Below, one piece after another: positions 29,185 through 37,970 of a stretch of DNA of 64,000 nucleotides. Source of the DNA: Georgenia yuyongxinii (lineage in GTDB: Bacteria > Actinomycetota > Actinomycetes > Actinomycetales > Actinomycetaceae); contig NZ_CP040915.1 in NCBI RefSeq assembly GCF_006352065.1, positions 3,720,001-3,784,000 on the forward strand. The letters are read 5' to 3'. The notes below the pieces were generated by a model. The model saw nothing but the letters and a program-made list of their open reading frames with translations, was not told the origin of the DNA and searched no databases. The position numbers and the translations under genes were made by a program. Every line of letters begins with the position of its first letter. The first letter of the stretch is position 1.

Positions 29185-30500
29185 GGGCCGACTCCTACGA
29201 CCCGCGCGGCTGCCCCGACATCCACGTCGAGCACTACGACCTGGACCTGATCTACAAGCTCGCCGGCAACCGGCTCAGCGCCACGGCGGTGCTGCGGGTC
29301 ACGGCGCTGACCAACCTGCAGCAGCTCGAGCTGGACCTGACCGGCCTGACGGTGAAGAAGGTGTCCGTCAGCGGTGCCCGCCTCGCCCGGTATGCGCACC
29401 GAAGCGGCCGGCTCCAGCTACGGCTCGCGGCCGAGGTGCCCGAGGGCGCCACGTTCGAGGTGACCGTGCGCTACGACGGCCATCCCGTACCGGTGCCGAG
29501 CCCGTGGGGCACCGTGGGGTGGGAGGAGCTGACCGACGGCGCGCTCGTGGCCAGCCAGCCCACCGGGGCGTCGTCGTGGTTCCCGTGCAACGACCGGCCG
29601 GCGGACCGGTCCACCTACCGCACCTCGGTGACCACCGACAACGGCTATTACGTGCTCGCCCACGGCACGCTCGTCGCGCACCGGGCGCGGGCCGCGACCA
29701 CCACCTGGGTGTACGAGGAGCGCCACCCCACCGCGGCCTACCTCGCGACCGTGCAGATCGGCCGCTACGTGGCGCTGCCCCTCGGGGACTCCCCGGTGCC
29801 CCAGCACGCCCTCGTGCCGGCCACGCTGCGCCGGCCGGCCTCGCGGCTGCTCGCGCGCCACGGCGAGATGATGAGGACGCTCACCGAGATGTTCGGGCCG
29901 TACCCGTTCACCGCGTACACCCTGGTCTTCACCGAGGACGAGCTCGAGATCCCCGTCGAGGCCCAGGGCATCTCGGTGTTCGGCGCCAACCACGTGGTGC
30001 CCACCGACGGCGACGAGCGGCTCGTGCCCCACGAGCTCGCGCACCAGTGGTTCGGCAACTCCGTCTCCGTGACCACGTGGCAGCACATCTGGCTCAACGA
30101 GGGGTTCGCCTGCTACGCGGAGTGGCTGTGGTCCCCGCACGCCGGCGGCCGCGCCACCGACGCGATGGCCCGGCACTGGCACACCGTGCTCGCCCGCGCC
30201 CCCCAGGACCTCGTGCTGTCCGACCCCGGCCCGGCGAACATCTTCGACGACCGCATCTACAAGCGGGGCGCCCTCACCCTCCACGCGCTGCGGCTGACGG
30301 TAGGCGACGAGGTGTTCTTCGACCTCGTCCGGGACTGGACCGCCCGATACCGCTACCGCAGCGTGACGACGGCGGACTTCCGTGCCCTGGCGCACGAGCA
30401 CGCAGAGCTCCGCGGCGGCGAGGCGCTGGCCGGCGCCGTCGGCGCGCTGCTCGGTGCGTGGCTGGACCAGCCCAGGCTGCCCGCGCTGCCTCTCCGGTAG
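29181..30500 (+). CDS. M1-family zinc aminopeptidase, next to the Pls-type NRPS
   Basis: 439-aa M1 metallopeptidase. The zinc site is complete: HELAHQWFGNS (His284, Glu285, His288), then NEGFACYAEW with Glu307, the exact 18-residue spacing of the family. The N-terminal beta domain is normal, but the C-terminal helical domain is short. The usual GxMEN exopeptidase motif is replaced by IPVEAQGISVFG. No signal peptide is seen, so it is probably cytoplasmic. The ATG lies inside the NRPS stop (ATGA, 4-bp overlap), so translation is coupled. Zn aminopeptidases that degrade epsilon-poly-lysine are known in Streptomyces producers, so processing of, or protection from, the NRPS product is a reasonable inference. 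Confidence 0.9.
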   Translation: MRADSYDPRGCPDIHVEHYDLDLIYKLAGNRLSATAVLRVTALTNLQQLELDLTGLTVKKVSVSGARLARYAHRSGRLQLRLAAEVPEGATFEVTVRYDGHPVPVPSPWGTVGWEELTDGALVASQPTGASSWFPCNDRPADRSTYRTSVTTDNGYYVLAHGTLVAHRARAATTTWVYEERHPTAAYLATVQIGRYVALPLGDSPVPQHALVPATLRRPASRLLARHGEMMRTLTEMFGPYPFTAYTLVFTEDELEIPVEAQGISVFGANHVVPTDGDERLVPHELAHQWFGNSVSVTTWQHIWLNEGFACYAEWLWSPHAGGRATDAMARHWHTVLARAPQDLVLSDPGPANIFDDRIYKRGALTLHALRLTVGDEVFFDLVRDWTARYRYRSVTTADFRALAHEHAELRGGEALAGAVGALLGAWLDQPRLPALPLR

Positions 30501-30647
30501 CGGGGGGGCAGGACGCCCGCCGTGCGCCCGCCCGGCCGAAGCGGTCACCGCCCGGGCCCTCTGGCCCCCGCCCACCGGCGCTGCGACGATGGGCGGGGCA
30601 GGGGCGCGGTCGGTCGGCCTCTCGGCACGCGGCGGAAGGGGCACGAC

Positions 30648-32237
30648 ATGGCAGACGGTTCCACGCCCACCCAGGTGCGCGAGGTGGAGCGCAAGTACAC
30701 GATCCCCAAGGGCCAGGCGCTGCCACCGGTGACCGATCTCCCCGGTGCACGGGCCGAGCCCGTCGAGCTGGCCAGGCTCGTCGCGCGCTACTTCGACACC
30801 CCCGACCTGCGGCTGCTGCGGCTGGGCATGACGCTGCGCCGTCGGGAGGGCGGGCCGGACGAGGGCTGGCACCTGAAGGTGCCCGACGGCGGCGCCCGCA
30901 CCGAGGTGCGCCTGCCGCTGGACGCCGGCGGCGCGGCGCACCCGCCCGAGGGGCTCACCCGGCTCCTCCGCGCCGTGGTCCGCGGCCGACCGCTCCTCGA
31001 GGTGGCGCAGATCGCCACCGAGCGCCGTCGGCACGGGTTCCTCGACGGCGAGGGGCGCGACGTCGCCGAGGTGGTCGAAGACCGGGTGCGGGCGACTGTC
31101 GACGGGCAGACCGGCGAGCTGCGCTGGCGGGAGATCGAGGTCGAGGACCACACCGACGACGGCGGGCTAGCCGGCACGATCGACGAACGGCTCACCGCCG
31201 CGGGCATCCTGCCCGCCCAGAGCCCGTCCAAGCTCCACCACGCCCTGGCGACGGCCGGACGACCGGTGGAGCCCGAGACCTCCGACGGTGGCCACCCGCT
31301 GCGCAGGTACCTGCGCGAGGAGCTGGCCAACCTGGTGCTGGCCGACGTCGGGGTCCGGCTCGAGGCCCACGAATCGGTGCACTCGATGCGCAAGGCGGCG
31401 CGGCGGCTGCGCAGCGCCCTGCAGTCCTACGGCCCGGTACTCGACGCGGCCGAGCGGGCGGCACCGCTCGTCGAGGATCTGCGCTGGCTGGGGCGGCGGC
31501 TGAGCGAGGCCCGGGACGTCGAGGTCCAGCACGAACGGGCCCTGACCCGGATCGCGGACTCGCCCGTGCCGCACCGTGAGGCGGTGCAGGCGCGGCTGGA
31601 GGAGTTCTTCACCCAGCGGGGCGCCACGGCCCGCACCCTCATGCTCGAGACGCTCGACAGTGCCCGGCACGTCGAGCTCCTCGACGCGATGGAAGCCCTC
31701 GTCGGCGAGCTGGACGCGCGAGACGCGCGGGACGAGCTGGACGCGCGGGACGGGCTGGACGGCGCCGCTCCCGCGACGCCCGCGCGCCGCCCCGCCAAGC
31801 GCCGGCCGGCCGACCTCACCCCTCGCGCGGTCGCCCGCACGCTGCGGAAGCAGGCCCGCAAGATCGACACGCGCGTGGCGAAGGTGCGCGAGGCGGCCTC
31901 GCCCGAGGAACGCGACGAGGCCGTGCACCGCGTGCGCAAGGCGGCCAAGCGCCTGCGCTACGCGATCGAGACGGCGAGCCCGCTCTTCCCTAAGAAGGCC
32001 AAGCGGGCACTGACGGCGTTCGACGACCTGCAGGACATGCTGGGCGAGTTCCAGGACGCCACCGTCGCGCGCGCGCACCTCCTCGAGGCCTCGGCCGACC
32101 AGGGCCACTCGGCGGAGTCCAGCTTCGCGCTGGGCATCGCCTATCAGCGTGAAGTCGAGATCGCCGAGGCCCAGGTGGCCGAGCTGCGCCCGATGTGGAA
32201 GGGGGCACGCCGGCGGGCCCGGCCGCTGTGGAGCTGA
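30648..32237 (+). CDS. CYTH-CHAD domain protein
   Basis: 529-aa cytoplasmic protein. The N-terminal CYTH domain (about 8-200) starts with EVERKYTIP, the ExExK triphosphate-binding motif, and RRREGG and WHLKVP blocks follow. The CHAD domain (about 215-520) has repeated basic helices: HESVHSMRKAARRLRSAL and HRVRKAAKRLRYAIE. A repetitive ELDARDARDELDARD linker interrupts it near residues 357-375. CYTH enzymes hydrolyse triphosphates and CHAD domains bind polyphosphate, so a polyphosphate-linked role is likely. GGAAGGGG precedes the ATG at 30648; an upstream in-frame start lacks support. It lies 147 bp after the M1 gene, same strand. Confidence 0.9.
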   Translation: MADGSTPTQVREVERKYTIPKGQALPPVTDLPGARAEPVELARLVARYFDTPDLRLLRLGMTLRRREGGPDEGWHLKVPDGGARTEVRLPLDAGGAAHPPEGLTRLLRAVVRGRPLLEVAQIATERRRHGFLDGEGRDVAEVVEDRVRATVDGQTGELRWREIEVEDHTDDGGLAGTIDERLTAAGILPAQSPSKLHHALATAGRPVEPETSDGGHPLRRYLREELANLVLADVGVRLEAHESVHSMRKAARRLRSALQSYGPVLDAAERAAPLVEDLRWLGRRLSEARDVEVQHERALTRIADSPVPHREAVQARLEEFFTQRGATARTLMLETLDSARHVELLDAMEALVGELDARDARDELDARDGLDGAAPATPARRPAKRRPADLTPRAVARTLRKQARKIDTRVAKVREAASPEERDEAVHRVRKAAKRLRYAIETASPLFPKKAKRALTAFDDLQDMLGEFQDATVARAHLLEASADQGHSAESSFALGIAYQREVEIAEAQVAELRPMWKGARRRARPLWS

Positions 32238-32273
32238 GGGCCTGCCGGCGGGCCCGGCCGCTGTGGGGCTGAG
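32209..32273. repeat. 30-bp near-perfect direct duplication across the CHAD gene stop
   Basis: Copies at 32209-32238 and 32244-32273 match at 29 of 30 bases with a 35-bp period. The first contains the last codons and stop of the CYTH-CHAD gene; the second lies just outside it. It looks like a recent slippage or unequal-exchange event. Confidence 0.85.
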
Positions 32274-32357
32274 CCTGCCGAGCACGATCGTCGCAGGTCG
32301 CGCCCGCCCCGACTTGTCGGGCCTTGTCGCCCAGGCGCAGTGCACCGACGATGGACC

Positions 32358-32570
32358 ATGGCCTCACGGGCAGACGAGCTCCATCAGCTCGACATGATCA
32401 TCGAGCGCCTGGCCGGCGCCCACGCGGGGACGCCGCGCGAGCACATCGTGGCGACCGTGCACGCGGCCTACGCACGGTTCGACGCGAGCCCGGTGCGGGA
32501 CTTCGTGCCGATGCTCGTCGAGCGGGCCGTCCGGCGGCAGCTCGGTTCCCCGGTGGCACAGGCCTCCTGA
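32358..32570 (+). CDS. Small three-helix-bundle protein
   Basis: 70-aa protein. The sequence predicts three helices: DELHQLDMIIERLAGA, REHIVATVHAAYARF and VRDFVPMLVERAVRRQL. The pattern of a short acidic start, a central AYARFDASPVRDFVP and a final basic amphipathic helix matches a small actinobacterial three-helix dimerisation family of unknown role. The ATG at 32358 is preferred to one at 32340 because homology begins there. No clear Shine-Dalgarno. It lies between the CHAD gene and the convergent PPTase gene. Short, but its codon bias is coding-like. Confidence 0.65.
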   Translation: MASRADELHQLDMIIERLAGAHAGTPREHIVATVHAAYARFDASPVRDFVPMLVERAVRRQLGSPVAQAS

Positions 32571-32627
32571 CGCCGCCAAAGGTCCACGTCGGAACGGGCA
32601 CCTCCGGAGCGCGCCCGTGCCCGCGGG

Positions 32628-33365
32628 TCAGAGCCGAACTCTCCTGAGCGCGGCGGATCCGTCGTGCGTGCGCACCGCGATCGGTCCCGGGCCGAGGAGG
32701 GCGACGGCGCCCGCCACGCCCGGCTCCAGGGACAGGTCAGCCAGGGCGACGGCGATCGGGTCCCCCACACCGGTGCGCACCGCTGCACCCGGCAGCAGCC
32801 GCGGCCCGCCCGGCCCCGCCAGCTCGAGCCGCGCGGGCTCCAGGTCCAGCCCGCACCCCAACGCCTTGAGCACCGCCTCCTTACGCACCCACGCCCGGGC
32901 CAGCGCCGGGCCGCGCCGTGGCGGCGGCAGCCGGTCGTGGGCCGCACGCTCCGCCGGGGAGAGCGCGACGTCGGCCAGCTGCGCCCAGGTCACAGCGGCC
33001 TCCGCCTCGACGTCGACGCCGATCTCCGCCCCGTCCGCGAGCGCCACGAGGGTCAGCGGACCGGACCGGGTCACGCTCACCTGGGGCCCACCACCCTGGC
33101 CGCCGGCCGGCGTCCCGTCCACCCGGACCTGCCCGTGCGGCCGGCCGCACTGCGGGCAGGTCGCGTCGAGCGGCACGACGTCTGGGGCCAGACCGAGCCG
33201 GGCGCTCAGGACGCGGCGTAGCAGCACGCGGGCAGCGACGAACCGGGCGGCCCGGTCAGGTGGCAGCGCGGCGGCCCGGTCCCGCTCGAGGTGGTCGAGC
33301 TCGTCCCCGACGACGGTGATGCCGGCCGGGAGCAGCCAGATCTCGACCTCCCGGGCGGCACGCAC
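32628..33365 (-). CDS. 4'-phosphopantetheinyl transferase (Sfp type)
   Basis: 245-aa PPTase that would transfer phosphopantetheine from CoA to a carrier-protein serine. Motifs: IGVDVEAE (Mg/CoA site) and WVRKEAVLKALG (the WxxKEAxxK motif), with an N-terminal half containing the basic RFVAARVLLRR. A CPQCGRPHG cysteine pair near residue 70 is common in this group. GTG start at 33365. Its stop lies 57 bp from the small helical gene, convergent. It follows the flavin oxidoreductase gene (13-bp gap, same strand), so the two are probably co-transcribed. Its likely client is the carrier domain of the NRPS at 25.2-29.2 kb; a fatty-acid ACP is an alternative. Confidence 0.88.
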   Translation of the reverse strand: MRAAREVEIWLLPAGITVVGDELDHLERDRAAALPPDRAARFVAARVLLRRVLSARLGLAPDVVPLDATCPQCGRPHGQVRVDGTPAGGQGGGPQVSVTRSGPLTLVALADGAEIGVDVEAEAAVTWAQLADVALSPAERAAHDRLPPPRRGPALARAWVRKEAVLKALGCGLDLEPARLELAGPGGPRLLPGAAVRTGVGDPIAVALADLSLEPGVAGAVALLGPGPIAVRTHDGSAALRRVRL

Positions 33366-33377
33366 CCGGCCATCCTG

Positions 33378-34835
33378 TCAGGCGGTCCGCTCCCGGTCGT
33401 CGTCGAGCAGCCGGAGCCACACCTCGCTGAGCGTGGGGTAGGCCGGGACGGCGTGCCACAGCCGCTCCAGCGGCACCTCGCCGACGACCGCGATCGTCGC
33501 GGCGTGGAGCAGCTCGGCAACGTCCGGGCCCACGAAGGTGACGCCGAGGATGACGTCCCGGGCGTCGTCGACGATGAGCTGGGCCCATCCGGCGTAGTCG
33601 TCGGCGAGGATCGACGCGCCGGCGACGTCGGCGAGGTCGGCCGTCACGGTCCGCACCGCCCGGCCCTGCTCCCGGGCCGCGGCCGCGGTGAGCCCGACGT
33701 GCGCGACCTCCGGGTCGGTGAACACCACCTGGGGCACGGCCACGTGGTCGGCCGTGGCGGCGTGCGCGCTCCACGGGGCCGGCTCGCCGGCCGCCCGGCC
33801 CGCGGCCCGGGCGCCGATGACCTCACCGACGGCCCGCGCAGCGTACTTGCCCTGGTGGGTCAGCGGAGCACGCCCGGTGACGTCGCCGGCGGCGTAGAGC
33901 CAGCCGGCGGGCACCGCGGTGACCCGACCGGAGTCGTCGACCATCAGCGGGCCGCCGTCGGACCGGTCGATCCCGACCGTCTCCAGCCCGAGCCCGCGGG
34001 TGCGCGGGCGCCGGCCGGTCGCCACCAGCAGCTCGTCGCCCACCAGCGCCGTGCCGTCCTCGAGGTGGAGCACGACCGGCCCGTCCGGGCCCTCGGGCCG
34101 TTCGGCGCGGACCGCGGAGCTGCCGGCGTGGACGTCCACGCCGGCACCGGCCAGGCCGCGGGCCACCCGCTCGCCGACCTCCGGCGCGAAGCTGGACAGC
34201 ACGCGGCTGCGCGCCACGAGGCTGACGGCGGCGCCGAGCCGGGCGAACGCCTGACTCAGCTCGGCACCGGCCACCCCGGCGCCCAGGACGACCAGGCGGC
34301 GAGGTACCGCCGGGGCGGAGGTGGCGTCCCGGGTGGTCCAGTGCCGGGTGGCCGGCAGACCTTCGACCGGTGGCGTGGTGGACACCGAACCGGTGGCGAG
34401 CACGACGGCGTGCCGCGCGCGGAGCACCTGCTCGCCGTCGTCGCCGCTCACCACGACGCGGCGCTCGCCGTCGAGCCGGGCGGTGCCGCGGACCAGGTCG
34501 AGTCCCGCACCGTCGGCCCAGCGCACCTGGGCGCCGTCGTCCCAGTGGTGGGTGAAGGAGGTGCGCCGCGCGAGGACGGCCGCGACGTCGGGCATGCCGT
34601 CCACCGCCGACGCCGCGCCCCTGACGTCCCGGGCGGCGGCGAGCACGCGACCGGGGCGCAGGAGCGCTTTGGACGGCATGCACGCGTAGTAGCTGCACTC
34701 CCCGCCCAGGAGGGCCCGCTCCACGAGCGTGACCTCGAGGCCCCGGCGGTGGGCGTAGTCGGCCACGTTCTCACCGGTCGACCCGCCGCCGATCACGACG
34801 ACGTCGACGGCGCGTTCGGTCAGTGTTCCGGTCAT
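33378..34835 (-). CDS. FAD/NAD(P)-dependent pyridine nucleotide-disulfide oxidoreductase
   Basis: 485-aa class I flavoprotein of the dihydrolipoamide dehydrogenase/mercuric reductase superfamily. FAD site VVVIGGGSTGENVA; redox disulfide GGECSYYACMPSKALL (Cys-x4-Cys); NAD(P) site VVLGAGVAGAELSQAFARLG; second FAD motif WLYAAGDVTGRAPLTHQG; C-terminal HAVPAYPTLSEVW in the place of the family His-Glu pair. The disulfide is intact but its middle (SYYA) differs from the Leu-Asn-Val-Gly of Lpd, so lipoamide is not assured. It could be a general thiol or quinone reductase. PPTase lies 13 bp downstream. Confidence 0.88.
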   Translation of the reverse strand: MTGTLTERAVDVVVIGGGSTGENVADYAHRRGLEVTLVERALLGGECSYYACMPSKALLRPGRVLAAARDVRGAASAVDGMPDVAAVLARRTSFTHHWDDGAQVRWADGAGLDLVRGTARLDGERRVVVSGDDGEQVLRARHAVVLATGSVSTTPPVEGLPATRHWTTRDATSAPAVPRRLVVLGAGVAGAELSQAFARLGAAVSLVARSRVLSSFAPEVGERVARGLAGAGVDVHAGSSAVRAERPEGPDGPVVLHLEDGTALVGDELLVATGRRPRTRGLGLETVGIDRSDGGPLMVDDSGRVTAVPAGWLYAAGDVTGRAPLTHQGKYAARAVGEVIGARAAGRAAGEPAPWSAHAATADHVAVPQVVFTDPEVAHVGLTAAAAREQGRAVRTVTADLADVAGASILADDYAGWAQLIVDDARDVILGVTFVGPDVAELLHAATIAVVGEVPLERLWHAVPAYPTLSEVWLRLLDDDRERTA

Positions 34836-34881
34836 CCCCCGACCCTGGCACGCCCGCGGGCTGCCGGCGAGACGTCCTCCG

Positions 34882-37119
34882 TCAGTCGGCCGGCTGGGCC
34901 AGGCCGGACTTCTGCTGGCTGGCGTGCAGCTCCTTCTCGTTGACCGGCTCCTGCCCGGCTGCGCGCAGCCGGCGGTAGTACGCGCGTGCCTCCTGCTGCC
35001 GCTCGGTCTCGACCCCGGTGGCGATGGTGGCCCGCAGGTGCGCCGGCGTGTACCCGAAGGCCTCCACGAGGTCCGTCGCGTGCGGACGCAGCCGCACCAG
35101 GAGCCGGTCGACGTAGCTGGTGACCGTCTTCGCCCGCTGCGCAGTCAGGCGGCCGTTCATCAGGTACCAGGCGAGGTTCTTCTCGATGAGCGTCAGCCCG
35201 AACAGGTCCCGCAGCGTGCCGAGCACCTCCCGGGTGTGCGGGTCGCGCACCGTGGTCAGCGCGGCGGTGAAGGCTTCCCACTGCATCAGCTCGCCGTGGG
35301 CGCGGGCCGCCTCGATGAGGTCGTGCTGATGGGCGTTGAACAGCGCGGCCGCCTCCACGGCGGGCGCCGTGCGGGCCGGCCGAAGCGCCGTGGCGATCTC
35401 CGCGACCATCGCCTCGACCCGGTCCTCGAGCAGCTCGCGCTGGGTGTCCGCCGCGCGCAGGTGCCCGGCGGAGCGGGCGCGCGAGCCGGTGTCGAGGATG
35501 GACTGGGCGGCCCGGCGCAGCGGCGTGCGGTGCAGCGTCATGTCCGCGGCCCGGGCGGCGACGTACCGCGCCGCCCCGGCGATGTCGATGCGCGCCATCT
35601 CCTTGCCGTAGTCGGTGAGCAGCCGCTTGCCGACCAGCTGGAGCAGCACGTTGTTGTCGCCCTCGAATGTGACGTAGACGTCCATGTCCTGGCGCAGGCC
35701 GACCAGGCGGTTCTCCGCCATGTACCCCGCACCGCCGCAGGCCTCGCGGGCCTCCTGCAGGGCGTCCAGCGCCAGCCAGGTGGTCAGCGGCTTCGCGGCC
35801 GCGGCGAGGGTCTCGAGGTCCTGGCGGTCGGCGTCGGTGTCGTGGGCGCCGGAGAACACCTCGTGGAAGCGGTCGAGCATCTGGTGGTGGGCGAACGTGG
35901 CCGCGTAGGTGCGGGCGAGCAGCGGCAGCAGGCGGCGCTGGTGCTGCTGGTAGTCCAGCAGCACCACCTCGTTGTGCTCGTCCGCCCCGGTGAACTGGCG
36001 GCGCTCGGTGCCGTAGGTGACCGCGATCGCCATCGCCATCTTGGCCGCGACCAGCGCGGCCCCGGAGAGGGAGACCCGGCCCTGCACGAGCGTGCCGAGC
36101 ATCGCGAAGAACCGCCGGCCCGGGCTGGCGATCGGCGAGGAGTAGGTGCCGTCCGGGGCGACGTCGCCGTACCGGTTGAGCAGGTTCGCGCGCGGGACCC
36201 GCACGTGGTCGAACCACAGCTGGCCGTTGTCGACGCCGCCGAGCCCGCCCTTGAGGCCGTCGTCCCGCCCGGCCACCCCAGGCAGGAAGGTGGGCTCGCC
36301 GTCGTCGACCTCGGCGCGGATGGGCACGTAGAAGGCGTGGACGCCGTGGTTGACACCCTTGGTCACCAGCTGCGCGAAGACGACGGCGGCACGTCCGTGG
36401 ACCGCGGCGTTGCCGATGTACTCCTTGCGGGCCGCCACCACCGGGGTGGTGAGCACGAACTCCTCGGTGCCGGCGTCGTAGGTGGCCGTGGTGGCGATGG
36501 AGGCGACGTCCGAGCCGTGGCCGATCTCGGTCATCGCGAAGCAGCCCGGCACGGTGAGGTCGAGGATGCCGGGCAGCAGCCGGGCGTGGTGTTCGTCGGT
36601 GCCCAGGTGCAGCACCGCCGCGCCGAACAGGCCCCACTGCACGCCCGCCTTGATCTGGATCGAGGGGTCGGCGGCCACGAGCTCCTCGAAGGCGGCGAGG
36701 CTGGCGCCGGGGTCGTCCCCGCCACCGAACGCTGCCGGGTAGGCGCGGTGGACCACACCGCGGCGCGCGAGGTCCTGGATCTGCGCGAGGGCCCGCTCAC
36801 GGTGCTCGGCCAGGGGCAGCCCCTCGATCTTCTGCATCGCGGGGTCGAGCGCGAGGTCCCGTGCCTCCCGGCGCACCTGCCACCACCGCCCGTCCAGCAA
36901 CCGGCCCAGCGCCGCGCCGTCGATCCGCTCGGCGGGCTCGGTCCGGGTGGCGCCCGGGCTCGGTGGGGTGGGTGCGCTGGCCGGGGACGCCGCGCCCATG
37001 AGGGCGACGGCGTCGGCCGGGCTCGCGGGCGAGAGGGCGTCGATGGAGTCCGCCGGTGCGGTGGCCGGGGGTGGTGTGGTACCGCGGGCGGTGCCCCCGG
37101 ATGCGGTCGTCGTGCTCAT
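34882..37119 (-). CDS. Acyl-CoA oxidase-like/acyl-CoA dehydrogenase
   Basis: 745-aa flavoenzyme that oxidises acyl-CoA to trans-2-enoyl-CoA. FMN/FAD and substrate motifs: FAMTEIGHGSDVASI, the GGLGGVDNGQLWFDHV loop, RVSLSGAALVAAKMA. TFEGDNNVLLQLVGKR carries the Glu base in the position used by acyl-CoA oxidases, and the C-terminal half is oxidase-like. The first 65 residues are low-complexity Ala/Pro/Ser/Thr and no targeting signal is visible. The ATG at 37119 was chosen; a GTG at 37128 adds three residues. The TetR gene lies 24 bp upstream, same strand, and the fadA2-like operon runs divergently beyond it, so this is part of one fatty-acid module. Confidence 0.88.
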   Translation of the reverse strand: MSTTTASGGTARGTTPPPATAPADSIDALSPASPADAVALMGAASPASAPTPPSPGATRTEPAERIDGAALGRLLDGRWWQVRREARDLALDPAMQKIEGLPLAEHRERALAQIQDLARRGVVHRAYPAAFGGGDDPGASLAAFEELVAADPSIQIKAGVQWGLFGAAVLHLGTDEHHARLLPGILDLTVPGCFAMTEIGHGSDVASIATTATYDAGTEEFVLTTPVVAARKEYIGNAAVHGRAAVVFAQLVTKGVNHGVHAFYVPIRAEVDDGEPTFLPGVAGRDDGLKGGLGGVDNGQLWFDHVRVPRANLLNRYGDVAPDGTYSSPIASPGRRFFAMLGTLVQGRVSLSGAALVAAKMAMAIAVTYGTERRQFTGADEHNEVVLLDYQQHQRRLLPLLARTYAATFAHHQMLDRFHEVFSGAHDTDADRQDLETLAAAAKPLTTWLALDALQEAREACGGAGYMAENRLVGLRQDMDVYVTFEGDNNVLLQLVGKRLLTDYGKEMARIDIAGAARYVAARAADMTLHRTPLRRAAQSILDTGSRARSAGHLRAADTQRELLEDRVEAMVAEIATALRPARTAPAVEAAALFNAHQHDLIEAARAHGELMQWEAFTAALTTVRDPHTREVLGTLRDLFGLTLIEKNLAWYLMNGRLTAQRAKTVTSYVDRLLVRLRPHATDLVEAFGYTPAHLRATIATGVETERQQEARAYYRRLRAAGQEPVNEKELHASQQKSGLAQPAD

Positions 37120-37143
37120 GGGCTCCACTTTCGGGTGGGAGGG

Positions 37144-37872
37144 TCAGGGGCTGCGGCGGCGGGCACGGCGCGTGACGCCCACGGCGCCGTCCCACAGCCA
37201 GTCGGACAGGTGGGCGGTGAGCTCCTGGCGCGTCATGCGGGCCAGTGCGGCGTCGGTCCCGGCGCGTCCGGCCGGCCCCACGATCTGCTCGGTGATCCAC
37301 CGCTCGGCGGCCGAGCGGACCAGCCCGACGACGCCGGACGCCCAGAGGCTGGCCACCGCGAGCGTCTCGTCGTCCACGTCCGTGCCGGGCGGCTCGGTGC
37401 CACGCAACGCGGGCAGCAGGGAGTCGGCGACGAGGTCGTTGACCTCGGCGACGAAGCCGCGCAGGTCACCCGCCTGGGTGGGTGCCTCGGGCCTGGTGAC
37501 GAACGCGTACACGTGGGGGGAGGAGGCGACCATCTCCAGGTAGACCGTGACCATGGCGGAGATCCGCTCGCGCGGCCCACCCACGTGCGCGGCAGCCTCG
37601 GCGAGCGCCTCGCGCATCCGGTCCAGCACCGCCTGCCCGACGGCGGTCTGCAGACCAGCCTTGTCGGTGAAGTACCGGTACAGGATCGACTTCGAGGTGC
37701 CGATCTCGGTGGCGATCTCCTCCATCGAGACGTCCGGCCCGCGGTGGTGCACCGCCCGGCGCGCGGCGTGGACGAGCTCGGCGCGCCGCGAGCTGCGATG
37801 TCCCGCCCAGCGGGTGGCCCGCCCGTCCGCGGCCTCGTCCCCGGGAGCGCCGTCACCTGTGGTCGGTATCAC
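37144..37872 (-). CDS. TetR-family regulator of the fatty-acid module
   Basis: 242-aa TetR regulator. HTH at about 30-70: VSMEEIATEIGTSKSILYRYFTDKAGL. The C-terminal ligand domain is hydrophobic and helical (ISAMVTVYLEMVASSPHVYAFV). The GTG at 37872 begins a short Gly/Asp-rich arm before the HTH; the frame stays open to an ATG at 37932, but that would run through the operator. The start codon overlaps the inverted repeat at 37865-37904, so it probably represses itself and the divergent fadA2-like operon. Transcribed towards the acyl-CoA oxidase gene (24-bp gap). The ligand is probably an acyl-CoA by context only. Confidence 0.82.
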   Translation of the reverse strand: MIPTTGDGAPGDEAADGRATRWAGHRSSRRAELVHAARRAVHHRGPDVSMEEIATEIGTSKSILYRYFTDKAGLQTAVGQAVLDRMREALAEAAAHVGGPRERISAMVTVYLEMVASSPHVYAFVTRPEAPTQAGDLRGFVAEVNDLVADSLLPALRGTEPPGTDVDDETLAVASLWASGVVGLVRSAAERWITEQIVGPAGRAGTDAALARMTRQELTAHLSDWLWDGAVGVTRRARRRSP

Positions 37873-37904
37873 GATACCGACGGTATCAGGTACTGTCGGT
37901 ATCG
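37865..37904. promoter_or_regulatory. Candidate TetR operator
   Basis: Dense GGTATC/GATACC half-sites. CGATACCGAC (37872-37881) and GTCGGTATCG (37895-37904) form a perfect 10-bp inverted repeat, with another GGTATC at 37882-37887 and one at 37865-37870. It lies between the TetR gene and the fadA2-like gene, partly on the TetR start codon, and fits a divergent operator. Confidence 0.7.
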
Positions 37905-37970
37905 CACTGGTGGTCCAGGACCAAAGACCCATGACAACGGCCGCCGCACCCTAGCCAAGAGGACGACGAC

